From the IMG/VR virus record IMGVR_UViG_3300003690_003261, positions 26,174 to 90,173 of that record: a stretch of 64,000 nt of DNA; one strand, given 5' to 3'. Position numbers and translations under genes: made by a program. The notes below the pieces were generated by a model. The model searched no databases. It was not told the DNA's origin and saw nothing but the letters and a program-made list of their open reading frames with translations. The DNA is from a virus. This document shows positions 27,054 through 36,587 of this stretch, piece after piece. Every line of letters starts with the position of its first letter. Position 1 is the first letter of the stretch.

Positions 27054-28849
27054 TATCTTATGGTCCCCTGAATGTCAGCATTCGGAAATTTAAGTTCAAA
27101 AATAGTTGTCTCGGCGGCATTGATCATCTTTCCATCTGCAGACAACTTAGATTGAAAATCATAATTGCTTTCGGAATACCGGCCGCCTTGTTTCGGAATC
27201 ATTTGCACATCAAATACGTCCAAAACTCCTTTAACTTTGAGTAGTTCACGATAAACATCCGACAAAAGAAGTGGCTCACCAATATCAAACTGATTCTTTG
27301 CATAAAATTTAGCTAAGCGAGCGCCGGCTCTATTAATGACCGTATAACGATTAGCATTCGCTTCTAAATTAATTTGATATTTAATTCCAAAATTTACTAT
27401 CTCCGCATCTAAAATGTCAACCGTATCATTAACCATCTTATATGGTCCAATCCAATTTTTTATATTATTTTTTAGAGTTGTATTAGATGGAGTCAGCTTG
27501 CCACTTGTATTCGTGGAGATGACATATAGATTGAGATTTCTTTTAAACTCATCAAAATCTTTAACAATTCGAGCGCGATGGATGGCGCCGAATTTTCCAG
27601 GCATCCCATAAACTATTGCCTGATAATCTTGAACAGTTACGGCACGATTTTGAGTAGCAAAATAGCCCTTTACTCGTTGTTTAATATCCTCAGAGCTGGG
27701 GAGACTAATACTGCCCACAAATGCTTCCTCGTTGGTGACTTCTAGAGAGTTCCGGACCGCGGCCCTTGTCGCGACCAAAAGTGATCCCTGGTCATTAAAC
27801 TTAAAATTAGGGGATGCAACTCTAGTAATGGTGTCTACAGCCGCATTGACATCATTACCACTGTTTAATCGATAAGTTACTCGCAGTTTAGTGTTAGAGG
27901 GTGCAATCCCAAACTTATCTGTACTAATAAGTTTGGTAGGATCAAAATCTAAATCTGTTATATAATTTCTGCCGGTCATATCAAGCATAAGGTTGGTGGG
28001 ATCTAATACAGAATTACTTAATAATTCCGAATCTGAGCCATATCCAAACTGTAGGAACGACGAAACAGAAGTTTGTTCTAGTACAAAGCGACGCGCTACG
28101 GGGACCGCTTTAAGAATATTCGGTACCGTTGAACGATTAGAATCCGAATTGCGAACAGCCTTATAAATAGTATTTTGAGAAAGATTGTCTACCTGAACAT
28201 ATTCATGACCTTCTGAATCTACTACGCTTAAAATATCTGCGACATTCACATTGGAAAGAGGAATTTTTAAAAACCTTTGAAACTCTCCTATAGTAAACTC
28301 TTGTACTGTTGCCTTCCCGGAAACGCCGCGGCCCAAGGATCGAATAATATAGGCCGTGGCTGTGCCGGTATCGGAGTCTGCTTCGCCCACCACGACTTGA
28401 TTGGTGGGTGTCGCGAAATTAACATTCTCTAAAAGAGTGTAGCCTCCCCCTCCCGTCGACGTGAATGTCGAACCCGCGCGCAGAGTTGGTGCATAGGATA
28501 AATCTGGGCCGCCGCCAACAGACGTGGCCGGGACTCTAATATAGAAGGTTAATAGACCGAAAGAAGAGGGGCTTGCAGGGAGGCGGAACCCTAACTGCCG
28601 AGCGTGTCTCACAACATTATTATATTGTACGGCCGAATCTAAAAAGCTTTCGTTTGCCTGATAATCTAGATAGAAAGATAAAATGTCGCCGACATATGAA
28701 ACAGTGTCCAACATGAGGGACCCAAACGAGGCTTCACTGAAGTCTTTATAAGTATTGGGATAATGCCTTTTGGCATAATTTTCTAAGTCTCTACGAATTG
28801 AATCATAATCGCGACTGGTATAGTTTATGGCTTGTAGTTTCTTTGGCAT
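27053..28849 (-). CDS. Baseplate wedge protein, T4 gp6-like
   Basis: A 598-aa protein close in length to T4 gp6 (660 aa). Typical gp6/baseplate-J features are the N-terminal INYTSRDYDSIRRDLENYA, the segment DTVSYVGDILSFYLDYQANE, the ARQLGFRLPASPSS motif and the later RVKGYFATQNRAVTVQDYQA, which recurs in gp6-family proteins. gp6 forms the ring that holds the inner baseplate wedges together and transmits sheath contraction. It follows the gp25-like gene, as expected for a T4-type baseplate cluster. The last residues overlap the start of the 504-aa gene. Confidence 0.9.
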   Translation of the reverse strand: MPKKLQAINYTSRDYDSIRRDLENYAKRHYPNTYKDFSEASFGSLMLDTVSYVGDILSFYLDYQANESFLDSAVQYNNVVRHARQLGFRLPASPSSFGLLTFYIRVPATSVGGGPDLSYAPTLRAGSTFTSTGGGGYTLLENVNFATPTNQVVVGEADSDTGTATAYIIRSLGRGVSGKATVQEFTIGEFQRFLKIPLSNVNVADILSVVDSEGHEYVQVDNLSQNTIYKAVRNSDSNRSTVPNILKAVPVARRFVLEQTSVSSFLQFGYGSDSELLSNSVLDPTNLMLDMTGRNYITDLDFDPTKLISTDKFGIAPSNTKLRVTYRLNSGNDVNAAVDTITRVASPNFKFNDQGSLLVATRAAVRNSLEVTNEEAFVGSISLPSSEDIKQRVKGYFATQNRAVTVQDYQAIVYGMPGKFGAIHRARIVKDFDEFKRNLNLYVISTNTSGKLTPSNTTLKNNIKNWIGPYKMVNDTVDILDAEIVNFGIKYQINLEANANRYTVINRAGARLAKFYAKNQFDIGEPLLLSDVYRELLKVKGVLDVFDVQMIPKQGGRYSESNYDFQSKLSADGKMINAAETTIFELKFPNADIQGTIR

Positions 28850-28875
28850 CCAAATGCTCCCGATAATAATTAGTT

Positions 28876-29262
28876 CTAAAAATCAATTTGAAGCGTAGTA
28901 GACGCTTGTAATGGTACTATTGTGAAGTGAATAGACACAGATAAGTCATGGGGATACATATCTGGGTTGTTTTCGGGAACTGAAAAATCAATTTTGTTGA
29001 GCTGAATATAACTCATGTACCTTTTTGTTTGTTCCACAATTCGATCATTGATCATTGCATGTGTAGAGGGGCTATTCGCCTCAAAAAGATATTGTTTTAG
29101 CCCCACCCCATACTCTGGATCCATCATACGCTCGCCAGGAATTGTTAATATGAGCATCTTAAAGTTTTGCTTAATCAACTCAACCTGATTCCTTATAAGC
29201 GCATACGGCCCATCGATGGGACTTACTTGAAGAGGTAATCTGACCGCGAATCCACCTGACAT
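28876..29262 (-). CDS. Baseplate wedge protein, T4 gp25-like
   Basis: A 128-aa protein, nearly the same length as T4 gp25 (132 aa). It has the family layout: N-terminal VRLPLQVSPIDGPYALI, the central LILTIPGERMMDPEYGVGLK and a C-terminal beta strand. The GER motif corresponds to the EPR/GER signature of gp25-type proteins of contractile injection systems. gp25 is an inner wedge component that docks the sheath to the baseplate. The ribosome site AAAGGAG is strong, and gp6 follows 26 bases downstream. Confidence 0.9.
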   Translation of the reverse strand: MSGGFAVRLPLQVSPIDGPYALIRNQVELIKQNFKMLILTIPGERMMDPEYGVGLKQYLFEANSPSTHAMINDRIVEQTKRYMSYIQLNKIDFSVPENNPDMYPHDLSVSIHFTIVPLQASTTLQIDF

Positions 29263-29283
29263 TTTAATATCTCCTTTCTATAA

Positions 29284-32200
29284 TTAACACTCACTTCCAC
29301 TTTCCTCTTCAGAAATTTCTGTTCCAGATGAGCGCTCGTCTCCGAAGGCTTCCTTTAGTTCATCTTCCAACGCGTTCTTGAGCAACATTAATAATAAATA
29401 AACAATCCCAAATGGACCGGGCGGCAACATTAGTAGACCCAAGAAAGTTCCAGTAAAGTCCACCCCTTCAACAGTTATGCGCGGGAAGAAATTTTCTTTA
29501 ATTTCTTCCGGGACGTTGTTTCGAGGATCTCGTGGATCGGGGTCGCCTTCTTTATATGTTAGCTGCGGGGGCATTTTCGGGAGCCCGAAACCGTCGCTGT
29601 CAGGATCATCTTCAATCTTCAGAGGATTGCCAATTAAAGGCCCGAAGATCGGATTCAAAAACGGAACCGAATCGGGAGAGATTGGAGGAGGAAAAGGCAC
29701 CAGATGTGCACCATGGTCATGAGGGGGATCTTCCACCGCAAAGGGATCAGGAGGCTCCGCATACAAATGAAATCCGGACTGGGATGCTTTCATAGCCAGG
29801 GTTAGTAAACAGAATAAAAGCTTCAGTACTCCTTCCCCGCTGATCCCGGGTGCAAGGCCGCCGGGAGAATTACCATCTGCATCAGGAGGAGGCCCGTCTT
29901 TTAGGAATTGGATCGGGGGTGTCACGTCAATTGCTTGTCCAATTTTATAAAAAACAGCGCCCGTAATATCACGAATAATTTTTGATAGCGCAACGTGTGG
30001 GTCCATCATTTCGCTTATTCCCCGCAATATATTAATTGGGGTTTCGATAAGCATCTTTAAAATAAATTCCAAAGCCGATTGTTGCAAATCACTCAATATA
30101 TCAGGGCCGCCGGCCGCTAGGGCCTGCGGGCCAGGGCGTCCTGCACGGGGGTCTGTAATGGCATTCTCATTTAGCACCGTGTCGGTAAAAATTTGTACGC
30201 AGCGGGCCTTGGGGGCGCCCAACAATTTATCAAAAGCCGGGAAAAACTGCGTCGTTAAATAAAAATTGTGCATTACAGGTATAAGGGTCGTCACATCGCG
30301 GCTAAACGTCTTCCCAAAATAATCTTCAAAAACTGGGTCCATGGCAATTGCCAACAGCTCACTATTAGTTCCCTCTTCATTATAGAAACCCAGCTGAGTT
30401 CTTAATATTGGAACATCTTGTCTCTCATATTGGCCGCTTGATTCTACGAACACAAATTTTGATTCTGTTTGTGTTGTGGCTATTTCATTAGCCAAAGGTA
30501 TAAATGCATCAAGTCTTTTTAGTGGAACCCGATATAAATTAATGTTCTCGCCTAAACTCATTCGACATCGCGGGGCTAAAAGATTACCCCAGTCCTCTGT
30601 AAATAACTTAGACTCCTCTCCTGAGGCCGCGGGGGGTTTGGTCGTGCCGGGCTCTATTATCGTCCCCATGGGGTGGCCATCTTGGCCGATGAATGCCCGG
30701 GCGATTTCTTTTGGTGTATATTCAACCGGAATATCAAGAGACTCTGGGAAATAGTAAACCACATTATATCTAATATTCAGATTAGTAAACCTGAGATTAA
30801 CCTCTGCACCAGATTGTAAGCCCGTTAGTGCTTCTCTAAAGCGCGCACCAAAAACTGCAGTCTTAAATAAATCAAATTCAAGGCCATACTCTTGGCCGCT
30901 TGTGTTGCTAATAATCTCAGGAACGGTGCCGCCGGTGGTGGATTCTACACTGTCCCACACTACTTGGCGCTCTAAAACTATCTTTCCATATGCTAGCGAG
31001 TTGGTAATGTCGGCTTCTTTAATGGTGTTTTTAGTTCTATTAATAAGATTTGTGAGAGAGTTTCCCCACCCCACATCGTTATACCATCTACGCAAAGAGG
31101 AATATTTACCATAGCCGCTGCCTCCTAGAGGGCCAGGGTCAATGTTTGGGTTGTGGTGTACATAAACATAAGCATCCTCTTCGGAGGTGCCGGTCCCATA
31201 TTCCCACGCCCCGAACCACCCGGGCTGGAATGTAAGAATATCTTCTATAAAGGCTTTATTAAACGGCTTCGGATCCAGCAAACTAGAAGATGCCTTCACG
31301 GCGTTGGAGACGGGACGCTTAGAATTCATGATGCGATGGCCGGTAAGATATTCTATAATCGCTGGGAAATCCGTGGGGCCAAATACCATCCCTTCGGGGA
31401 ATACCACTTCTCCCTCGTGATCCAGGAGGCCTCCGTTTTGAAGAGCGTAAGGGCGTTTAATCTTTTTATTAAAATATTCCACCATTTTTTCGCTTATCAT
31501 CGGGTGACTTCGCACATAACGCTCAACCTGTTCTCTGATTGTCACCGACATAAATTCTCTCACCAATGGCGAACCTAAAATATGATCAATTTCAAAGGCC
31601 GAAAACACAAATATATTCTTAATAATAAATTGAGCAATGTGAATCTGAATTAAAAGCAGGAAAAGACCATATCGAATTACTTCGCGAATCTTGGTCCCCA
31701 TGGGATTTAGGCCATCGCTATCAGCATCATAGCAGAGGGCGTCTAACATCTCGTCATTTAGTTCTTCTAAAATACTGCTGACGTCGAGCAAGTCGGCCAC
31801 GTCTTCAGGAAGACAATTTGCGTTATCATGAAAAAAGTTTAATGAATTCAACCGCGTAATGTCAAAAATACCGTTTTTCTGCACATAGTCAAAAGCAGAT
31901 TCTACGAAGCCGGCATAAACAGCCGGGAACAGGACGGTGTCCACCTCTCTTTTAACTTGCTCTCGGCGTTCGGGGGTATAGAGACCCAAACTAAGAGTGG
32001 GGAACGGTATATTTTCGATTAATGCATCTGTAAACAGCGCAGCATAAGGATTGGTGTCGCGGCCGGAGTCGATGATGGTAGTGGGGGGCTCAGATGTACC
32101 AAATTTTATAGCAGCCTCATAGGTAGGCAAAAGTTTAGATTTTAAAGACACATCAATATATTTGCTATTGGTGTCAGCCTCTATGGTAGAAAGTGTGGGA

Positions 32201-35200
32201 AACTTAATTGTTAAGGCATCAATTTCGTTGTTTAGGTCTGATGGCACCATCTGATATTTGGGCACAGACGTGCTCCCGTAAAACGACCCCGGGACTGCCT
32301 GCCACTGACTTGCAGCTGCAGCGGGAAATGCGAAAGTAAGGTGTGGTGGCTTGTAAGAATCATATCCATTTGACAGAAACAATTGAGGCGTCGTAGAATA
32401 AAACTTTCCCGACTGTACAAGTTCTGTTCGGGACGCGGACTCCAGAGTAGAAAAAGACTCTCGCGGATCAAATATGGCCGTGTCCCCCATATAATCTTGA
32501 AACTTTTGTGTGAAACTGGCTGGAAAATCATAAGTAATCGCCGGCGGGGTCGAACCTCCCTGCTCGTTTTGATTTGCAATGTTGGCAAATGCTTCCTCGA
32601 TCCCGCCTAGGGCCTGGGCAAATTCGGGATCATTAAGCATCTCGTTCATCACGTCTACTACGACCTCTATTACTTCTCCAACGACGTCTGCCTCTAGGCC
32701 GAGGATCTCTCCTATATCGCAAGTTTCCTCCATGGTGTCCATCATACTGCCCATCGAAGCAAACACCTCTTGCATCCTTTCAAGAATCTGACGCGCGATC
32801 TTGCTCAGTTCTTCACCGCCCTCTCCTACCACGCCGGCCGCGTCGAGGGTGGACCCCATAAGTCGGGTGGCGGGATTATCCGCAATGCGTGGTTCCTTAA
32901 GCGCCTGTTGGGCCGCCCCAACCGAATTAACAAAGTCCTCTTCAATAACCCCAACAACAGTTTGAAGGAGGCCGGGGATTGTATCATTGAAAAGTGGATT
33001 TGCTATAAAGTTGGGGCGATCGGGACATTGTAAGTTGATACCTTGCCCTTCGCCGCGGCCCTTATCGCCCGGGCTGGGAGGGCGGGCAGCGCCATTGTAT
33101 GGAGGGCCTCCGGGATTACTAAGACCGAAGGGATCTGGGAGGCCGTCAGCCAATCGTTGCAAAAGTTCATCGATTCTATCAGGAGCTGCCTCTTCCAACA
33201 AACACAAATTATCTATATTTGCCTGGAACAGCTCATTCGCAATCTCATTGCAGAAATCGGTTAGGTCCACAAAGCGAGATAAGTTAGCAAAGAACCCTAT
33301 TATGGCGCCATAAGTATTCAGAGTTGTCCGAATCTGTAAATCCGGATATTCTAAATTGAAATCTATGATTTTCTCTATTGTTTCGTAAGGAACTTCCGCG
33401 CGATTCATAAACAAAAAGCATATATCCATTGAACTAAGAATAGCGGATAGGTCTCTTAAATATTTCATTATCTGATCGTAAGAGAATCCGTCCTTAGCAA
33501 AAACTTGGGCGAGGGGTCCCGTTGGCGGTTTTGTCCCGAGATTACCAACAGGGGCCGGAGGTACTGGCGTAAGAGGAGTCCCATTAGGATTTAAAGCTGA
33601 TTGGTTGGAAATATTGGGCATCCCCGCACTATCATTTAAGTTGTTGGCAACCAAATCCGCCAAATCATTGGCGCCGTAGTCGTCTGCGCGAGGATTGTTT
33701 AACTTGCACAGTTCCTTCAAAAGAGCTGCTAATGCCTTTACAATTTCTAAAAGAGACTCCATAAGAGTGTCGATCAGCATCTTCCTTATCTGAGGCCATA
33801 GTTGCCCGTCGACGGTGAATATTTCAAACATCGACAGATCAATTTCTGGCATCGACATCGCATTTTTCGGCCCTTCTGGCTCCTCGTAAATTTGCAGCCC
33901 CACTTGCCTTATCGCGCCGCTGACAGCCTTAAGCAACCGAGCAAATGCCGGCGCAAGACCGAAGGTAGCACAAATCATTGCTTCCTTCGCCAACTCATCA
34001 ATTCCTATTTTACGAAGTAGCAATCCTAATTTGGAATTCTTTTTAATACCGGGGAAATTGCCCTCTAAAACACCCTCGATGCCTTTAGTCACATCCATTG
34101 CAGTTTTTAAGGCTTTAGCTTTATTTGCTGCAACTACTTTCTTGTATACTTCAGGATTCTCTCTTACTTTTTGCCTATACTCTCGCATTTCTTTTGGCGA
34201 GAGCGCAAGCTTAAATCCCTTTTCTAAATTCTTAACATCCCCGAGATCGATCACTCCATACTTGGCTGCTTCCTTAAGAAAAAGGTTTTCTGTATCAACA
34301 GGTTTGGGGAGATCATCCCACACAAAATTACTATCTAACCCAAAATCTCCGGGCGAAGTACTTCCCAAGAAGTCTATAAAGGAAAAATCTGGAGCATTCG
34401 GGCCTGAGGCAAGGCCCATCACTCGCACTAGCATTTCGTAATTTTTGAGCGTCGCCAAAATTAAAGGATCATTAAGCTGCACGTTATATAAAATGTTTGT
34501 CATATAACCAGTTCTTAACGTTTGGCGCGAGAGAGATATTTCATTTACTACATAAGAGATTCCAGAAATTACAGGTTTCCCACGATGGACTCCACTAATA
34601 CGGTTGCCAAAATGAAGAACAAGCAAATCAGCATCTGTAAACTCAACCTGGGAAGCCGACAGTGTAAAAGTGCCAGTATTATAGGCATCCGTCAAGTCTT
34701 TCATCAATTCTGCTACAACCATATGTAAGATTTTCATCATCCCCTGTTGCGTCGAATTAAAATCTAAATTAATAGGAAGGGCGCCTGGGAATCCATCTAG
34801 TTGCCGCTGAAATGAGGAAAGGCCGTCGTTCACCAAATTATTAGTTTCTAAAAGAGACCCGATCACCAAAGTAGTAGAAGCACTACCTCCTTTAATCCCC
34901 TCATCTACATTAAAAAGCTCAATGGCCTCATCAATATCGGGAAGCATTCCTATAGCCCCAAGCATATCTTTCATTATTTTGGGGGAATAAGTTGAAACAG
35001 TGAGAGTTTCGTCGGAATCTGGGATTGCCATACCATTCACTAAATTATAGCTAGCCATCGAAGCTTTGGTATTTGCCTTAAGAAGCGTCACATCATTGTA
35101 AGTTAGTGGGAGACCAAACTCTTCCAAAGTAACTAGAACCATGTGCTTTGTGGGCTTTAAGACAGGGCTGGCCGGCTCGTAGTACACTGCCGTCAGTCTG

Positions 35201-35532
35201 GGCGCTTCGGGGTTGCTTATACTGGTGCGCACACGCTCATAGGCTGCCTCGGTCTCTGTATCAATGCTTCCCTCTTTGTCCCGTATATCAATCCGATAAG
35301 CCGAATAATATTCCGGAAAATAGTGCAACATAATACGATTAGTAGCCCGCTGTCGAATTTGAGGAAGTTGGCTGTTGAAATCGTTGGTACTTGCAAACTT
35401 ATCAAACACCACCTTAACCTTTATTGTTCGACTAGCCAGATCGAAAAATGGGATGTCCCTCTTTTCTGAACGAAAGCCGGTCTTATTGGCCTCGGCATCA
35501 CTTAGAAGATAATCAGATATTTGTGTAGGCAT
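29284..35532 (-). CDS. Very large virion protein of unknown function, 2,082 aa
   Basis: A 2,082-aa protein beginning MPTQISDYLLSDAEANKTGF, between the spike-like protein and gp25. It is helix-rich. It has long hydrophobic or amphipathic stretches at residues about 585-615 (ALAALLKELCK region), 1286-1312 (GLFLLLIQIHIAQFIIKN) and 2022-2052 (GTFLGLLMLPPGPFGIVYLL), plus Pro/Gly-rich linkers such as PLTPVPPAPVGNLGTKPPTG. The last 20 residues are acidic. Size, helicity and hydrophobic segments would suit a tape-measure-like or DNA-ejection protein, but T4-type tape measures are shorter and I see no clear heptad pattern. A scaffold or baseplate-hub organiser is equally possible. I do not recognise the family. 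Confidence 0.7.
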   Translation of the reverse strand: MPTQISDYLLSDAEANKTGFRSEKRDIPFFDLASRTIKVKVVFDKFASTNDFNSQLPQIRQRATNRIMLHYFPEYYSAYRIDIRDKEGSIDTETEAAYERVRTSISNPEAPRLTAVYYEPASPVLKPTKHMVLVTLEEFGLPLTYNDVTLLKANTKASMASYNLVNGMAIPDSDETLTVSTYSPKIMKDMLGAIGMLPDIDEAIELFNVDEGIKGGSASTTLVIGSLLETNNLVNDGLSSFQRQLDGFPGALPINLDFNSTQQGMMKILHMVVAELMKDLTDAYNTGTFTLSASQVEFTDADLLVLHFGNRISGVHRGKPVISGISYVVNEISLSRQTLRTGYMTNILYNVQLNDPLILATLKNYEMLVRVMGLASGPNAPDFSFIDFLGSTSPGDFGLDSNFVWDDLPKPVDTENLFLKEAAKYGVIDLGDVKNLEKGFKLALSPKEMREYRQKVRENPEVYKKVVAANKAKALKTAMDVTKGIEGVLEGNFPGIKKNSKLGLLLRKIGIDELAKEAMICATFGLAPAFARLLKAVSGAIRQVGLQIYEEPEGPKNAMSMPEIDLSMFEIFTVDGQLWPQIRKMLIDTLMESLLEIVKALAALLKELCKLNNPRADDYGANDLADLVANNLNDSAGMPNISNQSALNPNGTPLTPVPPAPVGNLGTKPPTGPLAQVFAKDGFSYDQIMKYLRDLSAILSSMDICFLFMNRAEVPYETIEKIIDFNLEYPDLQIRTTLNTYGAIIGFFANLSRFVDLTDFCNEIANELFQANIDNLCLLEEAAPDRIDELLQRLADGLPDPFGLSNPGGPPYNGAARPPSPGDKGRGEGQGINLQCPDRPNFIANPLFNDTIPGLLQTVVGVIEEDFVNSVGAAQQALKEPRIADNPATRLMGSTLDAAGVVGEGGEELSKIARQILERMQEVFASMGSMMDTMEETCDIGEILGLEADVVGEVIEVVVDVMNEMLNDPEFAQALGGIEEAFANIANQNEQGGSTPPAITYDFPASFTQKFQDYMGDTAIFDPRESFSTLESASRTELVQSGKFYSTTPQLFLSNGYDSYKPPHLTFAFPAAAASQWQAVPGSFYGSTSVPKYQMVPSDLNNEIDALTIKFPTLSTIEADTNSKYIDVSLKSKLLPTYEAAIKFGTSEPPTTIIDSGRDTNPYAALFTDALIENIPFPTLSLGLYTPERREQVKREVDTVLFPAVYAGFVESAFDYVQKNGIFDITRLNSLNFFHDNANCLPEDVADLLDVSSILEELNDEMLDALCYDADSDGLNPMGTKIREVIRYGLFLLLIQIHIAQFIIKNIFVFSAFEIDHILGSPLVREFMSVTIREQVERYVRSHPMISEKMVEYFNKKIKRPYALQNGGLLDHEGEVVFPEGMVFGPTDFPAIIEYLTGHRIMNSKRPVSNAVKASSSLLDPKPFNKAFIEDILTFQPGWFGAWEYGTGTSEEDAYVYVHHNPNIDPGPLGGSGYGKYSSLRRWYNDVGWGNSLTNLINRTKNTIKEADITNSLAYGKIVLERQVVWDSVESTTGGTVPEIISNTSGQEYGLEFDLFKTAVFGARFREALTGLQSGAEVNLRFTNLNIRYNVVYYFPESLDIPVEYTPKEIARAFIGQDGHPMGTIIEPGTTKPPAASGEESKLFTEDWGNLLAPRCRMSLGENINLYRVPLKRLDAFIPLANEIATTQTESKFVFVESSGQYERQDVPILRTQLGFYNEEGTNSELLAIAMDPVFEDYFGKTFSRDVTTLIPVMHNFYLTTQFFPAFDKLLGAPKARCVQIFTDTVLNENAITDPRAGRPGPQALAAGGPDILSDLQQSALEFILKMLIETPINILRGISEMMDPHVALSKIIRDITGAVFYKIGQAIDVTPPIQFLKDGPPPDADGNSPGGLAPGISGEGVLKLLFCLLTLAMKASQSGFHLYAEPPDPFAVEDPPHDHGAHLVPFPPPISPDSVPFLNPIFGPLIGNPLKIEDDPDSDGFGLPKMPPQLTYKEGDPDPRDPRNNVPEEIKENFFPRITVEGVDFTGTFLGLLMLPPGPFGIVYLLLMLLKNALEDELKEAFGDERSSGTEISEEESGSEC

Positions 35533-35546
35533 AAGATATACTTTAA

Positions 35547-36566
35547 TTAATTATTAGAATTATATGGGCTGAGAATATTTTTAGACTGTGAATTGCCGTC
35601 GACCGTTTCTACTCCTGTCGGTTCAAGATATTCAAAGATTAACTGATTAAGAGCCTGCTGCGTCGTCATATTTCCAACATCTACATTTGTAATATTGTTG
35701 ATAATAACGTTGATACCATCGGGCAACACCCCCATAAAATCAGGAGAAGTTTGGGATCCATAAAACGGAGAGAGGTGTTTGTGAGATAGAAGAGCTTGAT
35801 GCATTTTCCTCGTCTCAGAAACATATGTCCCCAAGGTGGATAATATTGTAGAGGTAGTCATAATCATTGCCACCAGAAGGTTTTTTAAATTTTCTCCTTT
35901 CACCATAGGCTGCAAGCTGTCGGTGTCGTTCATCGCCACAATATCAATACCATACTGGCTTGTCATCGCTCTTCCAAGTGTGCCTCCCTGAGAATTCAAC
36001 TTATCCGTGCGTGTCACCAATTTAATGTTCTCGCGCGCGATCAATCTTACAGTATCGGCCTTAACGGCAACCGTAGACCTCGGGTTATCCATACTGGTGT
36101 TCCCTACGTTTCCGGGCTTTAATCTAAAATTTCCATCTACATCAGTTTTTTGACTGACATATATCCTCGCCGCGTCAATAACAAAATCATTATCAACTTT
36201 AATGGGCGTAGACTGCCCATTTAGGGCTTCGTTGCTATGCGCGAACCAAGCTTTACGGCCGGCGCAAATATCAATCGTGGCACAGTGGGTGCCGTTCTGG
36301 CCACCAAAGCCACTATTTTCAAAACTTGGCCGGTCTAAACCACAAACAATGGTACAATTTCCTCGATGTGTGGAGGCAAGGTCGATTTCATAAGTCATTA
36401 AATTTGGAGCCGGCGAATCAAAATTGGGCCGCGCGCGGCCTCCAAAGCCCAAATAAAGCGCCTGCTCTTCTTCGCTCAATTCGTCGAACATTGCGCGCTG
36501 TTCGTCATCCATCGCATTAAGATTTATAATGCGACTTTCTCTTTGGGGTCCTGGATTAATCGACAT
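35547..36566 (-). CDS. Baseplate spike-like structural protein
   Basis: A 339-aa protein, MSINPGPQRESRIINLNAMD at its start. After an acidic N-terminal segment come short beta-strand units: CTIVCGLDRPSFE, HCATIDICAGRKAW, and DTVRLIARENIKLVTRTDKL. These strands with alternating hydrophobics resemble the beta-helix or OB-plus-prism part of gp5/VgrG-type spikes. The C-terminal segment contains VIINNITNVDVGN. It directly follows the gp5-like peptidase protein (21-base spacer), so the two may together replace the single gp5 of T4. No catalytic motif is visible. The spike assignment is from pattern and context. Confidence 0.6.
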   Translation of the reverse strand: MSINPGPQRESRIINLNAMDDEQRAMFDELSEEEQALYLGFGGRARPNFDSPAPNLMTYEIDLASTHRGNCTIVCGLDRPSFENSGFGGQNGTHCATIDICAGRKAWFAHSNEALNGQSTPIKVDNDFVIDAARIYVSQKTDVDGNFRLKPGNVGNTSMDNPRSTVAVKADTVRLIARENIKLVTRTDKLNSQGGTLGRAMTSQYGIDIVAMNDTDSLQPMVKGENLKNLLVAMIMTTSTILSTLGTYVSETRKMHQALLSHKHLSPFYGSQTSPDFMGVLPDGINVIINNITNVDVGNMTTQQALNQLIFEYLEPTGVETVDGNSQSKNILSPYNSNN

Positions 36567-36587
36567 ATCTTATATTCTCTTTATCTC

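Noticed and set aside
31153-31578. Open frame of 141 codons on the plus strand
   Set aside because: It is antisense to the 2,082-aa gene, has no ribosome site or neighbours in the same direction, and its composition looks like the complement of a coding frame. The same holds for the other plus-strand frames of 60-140 codons, such as 34031..34441, 37227..37610 and 61566..61982.
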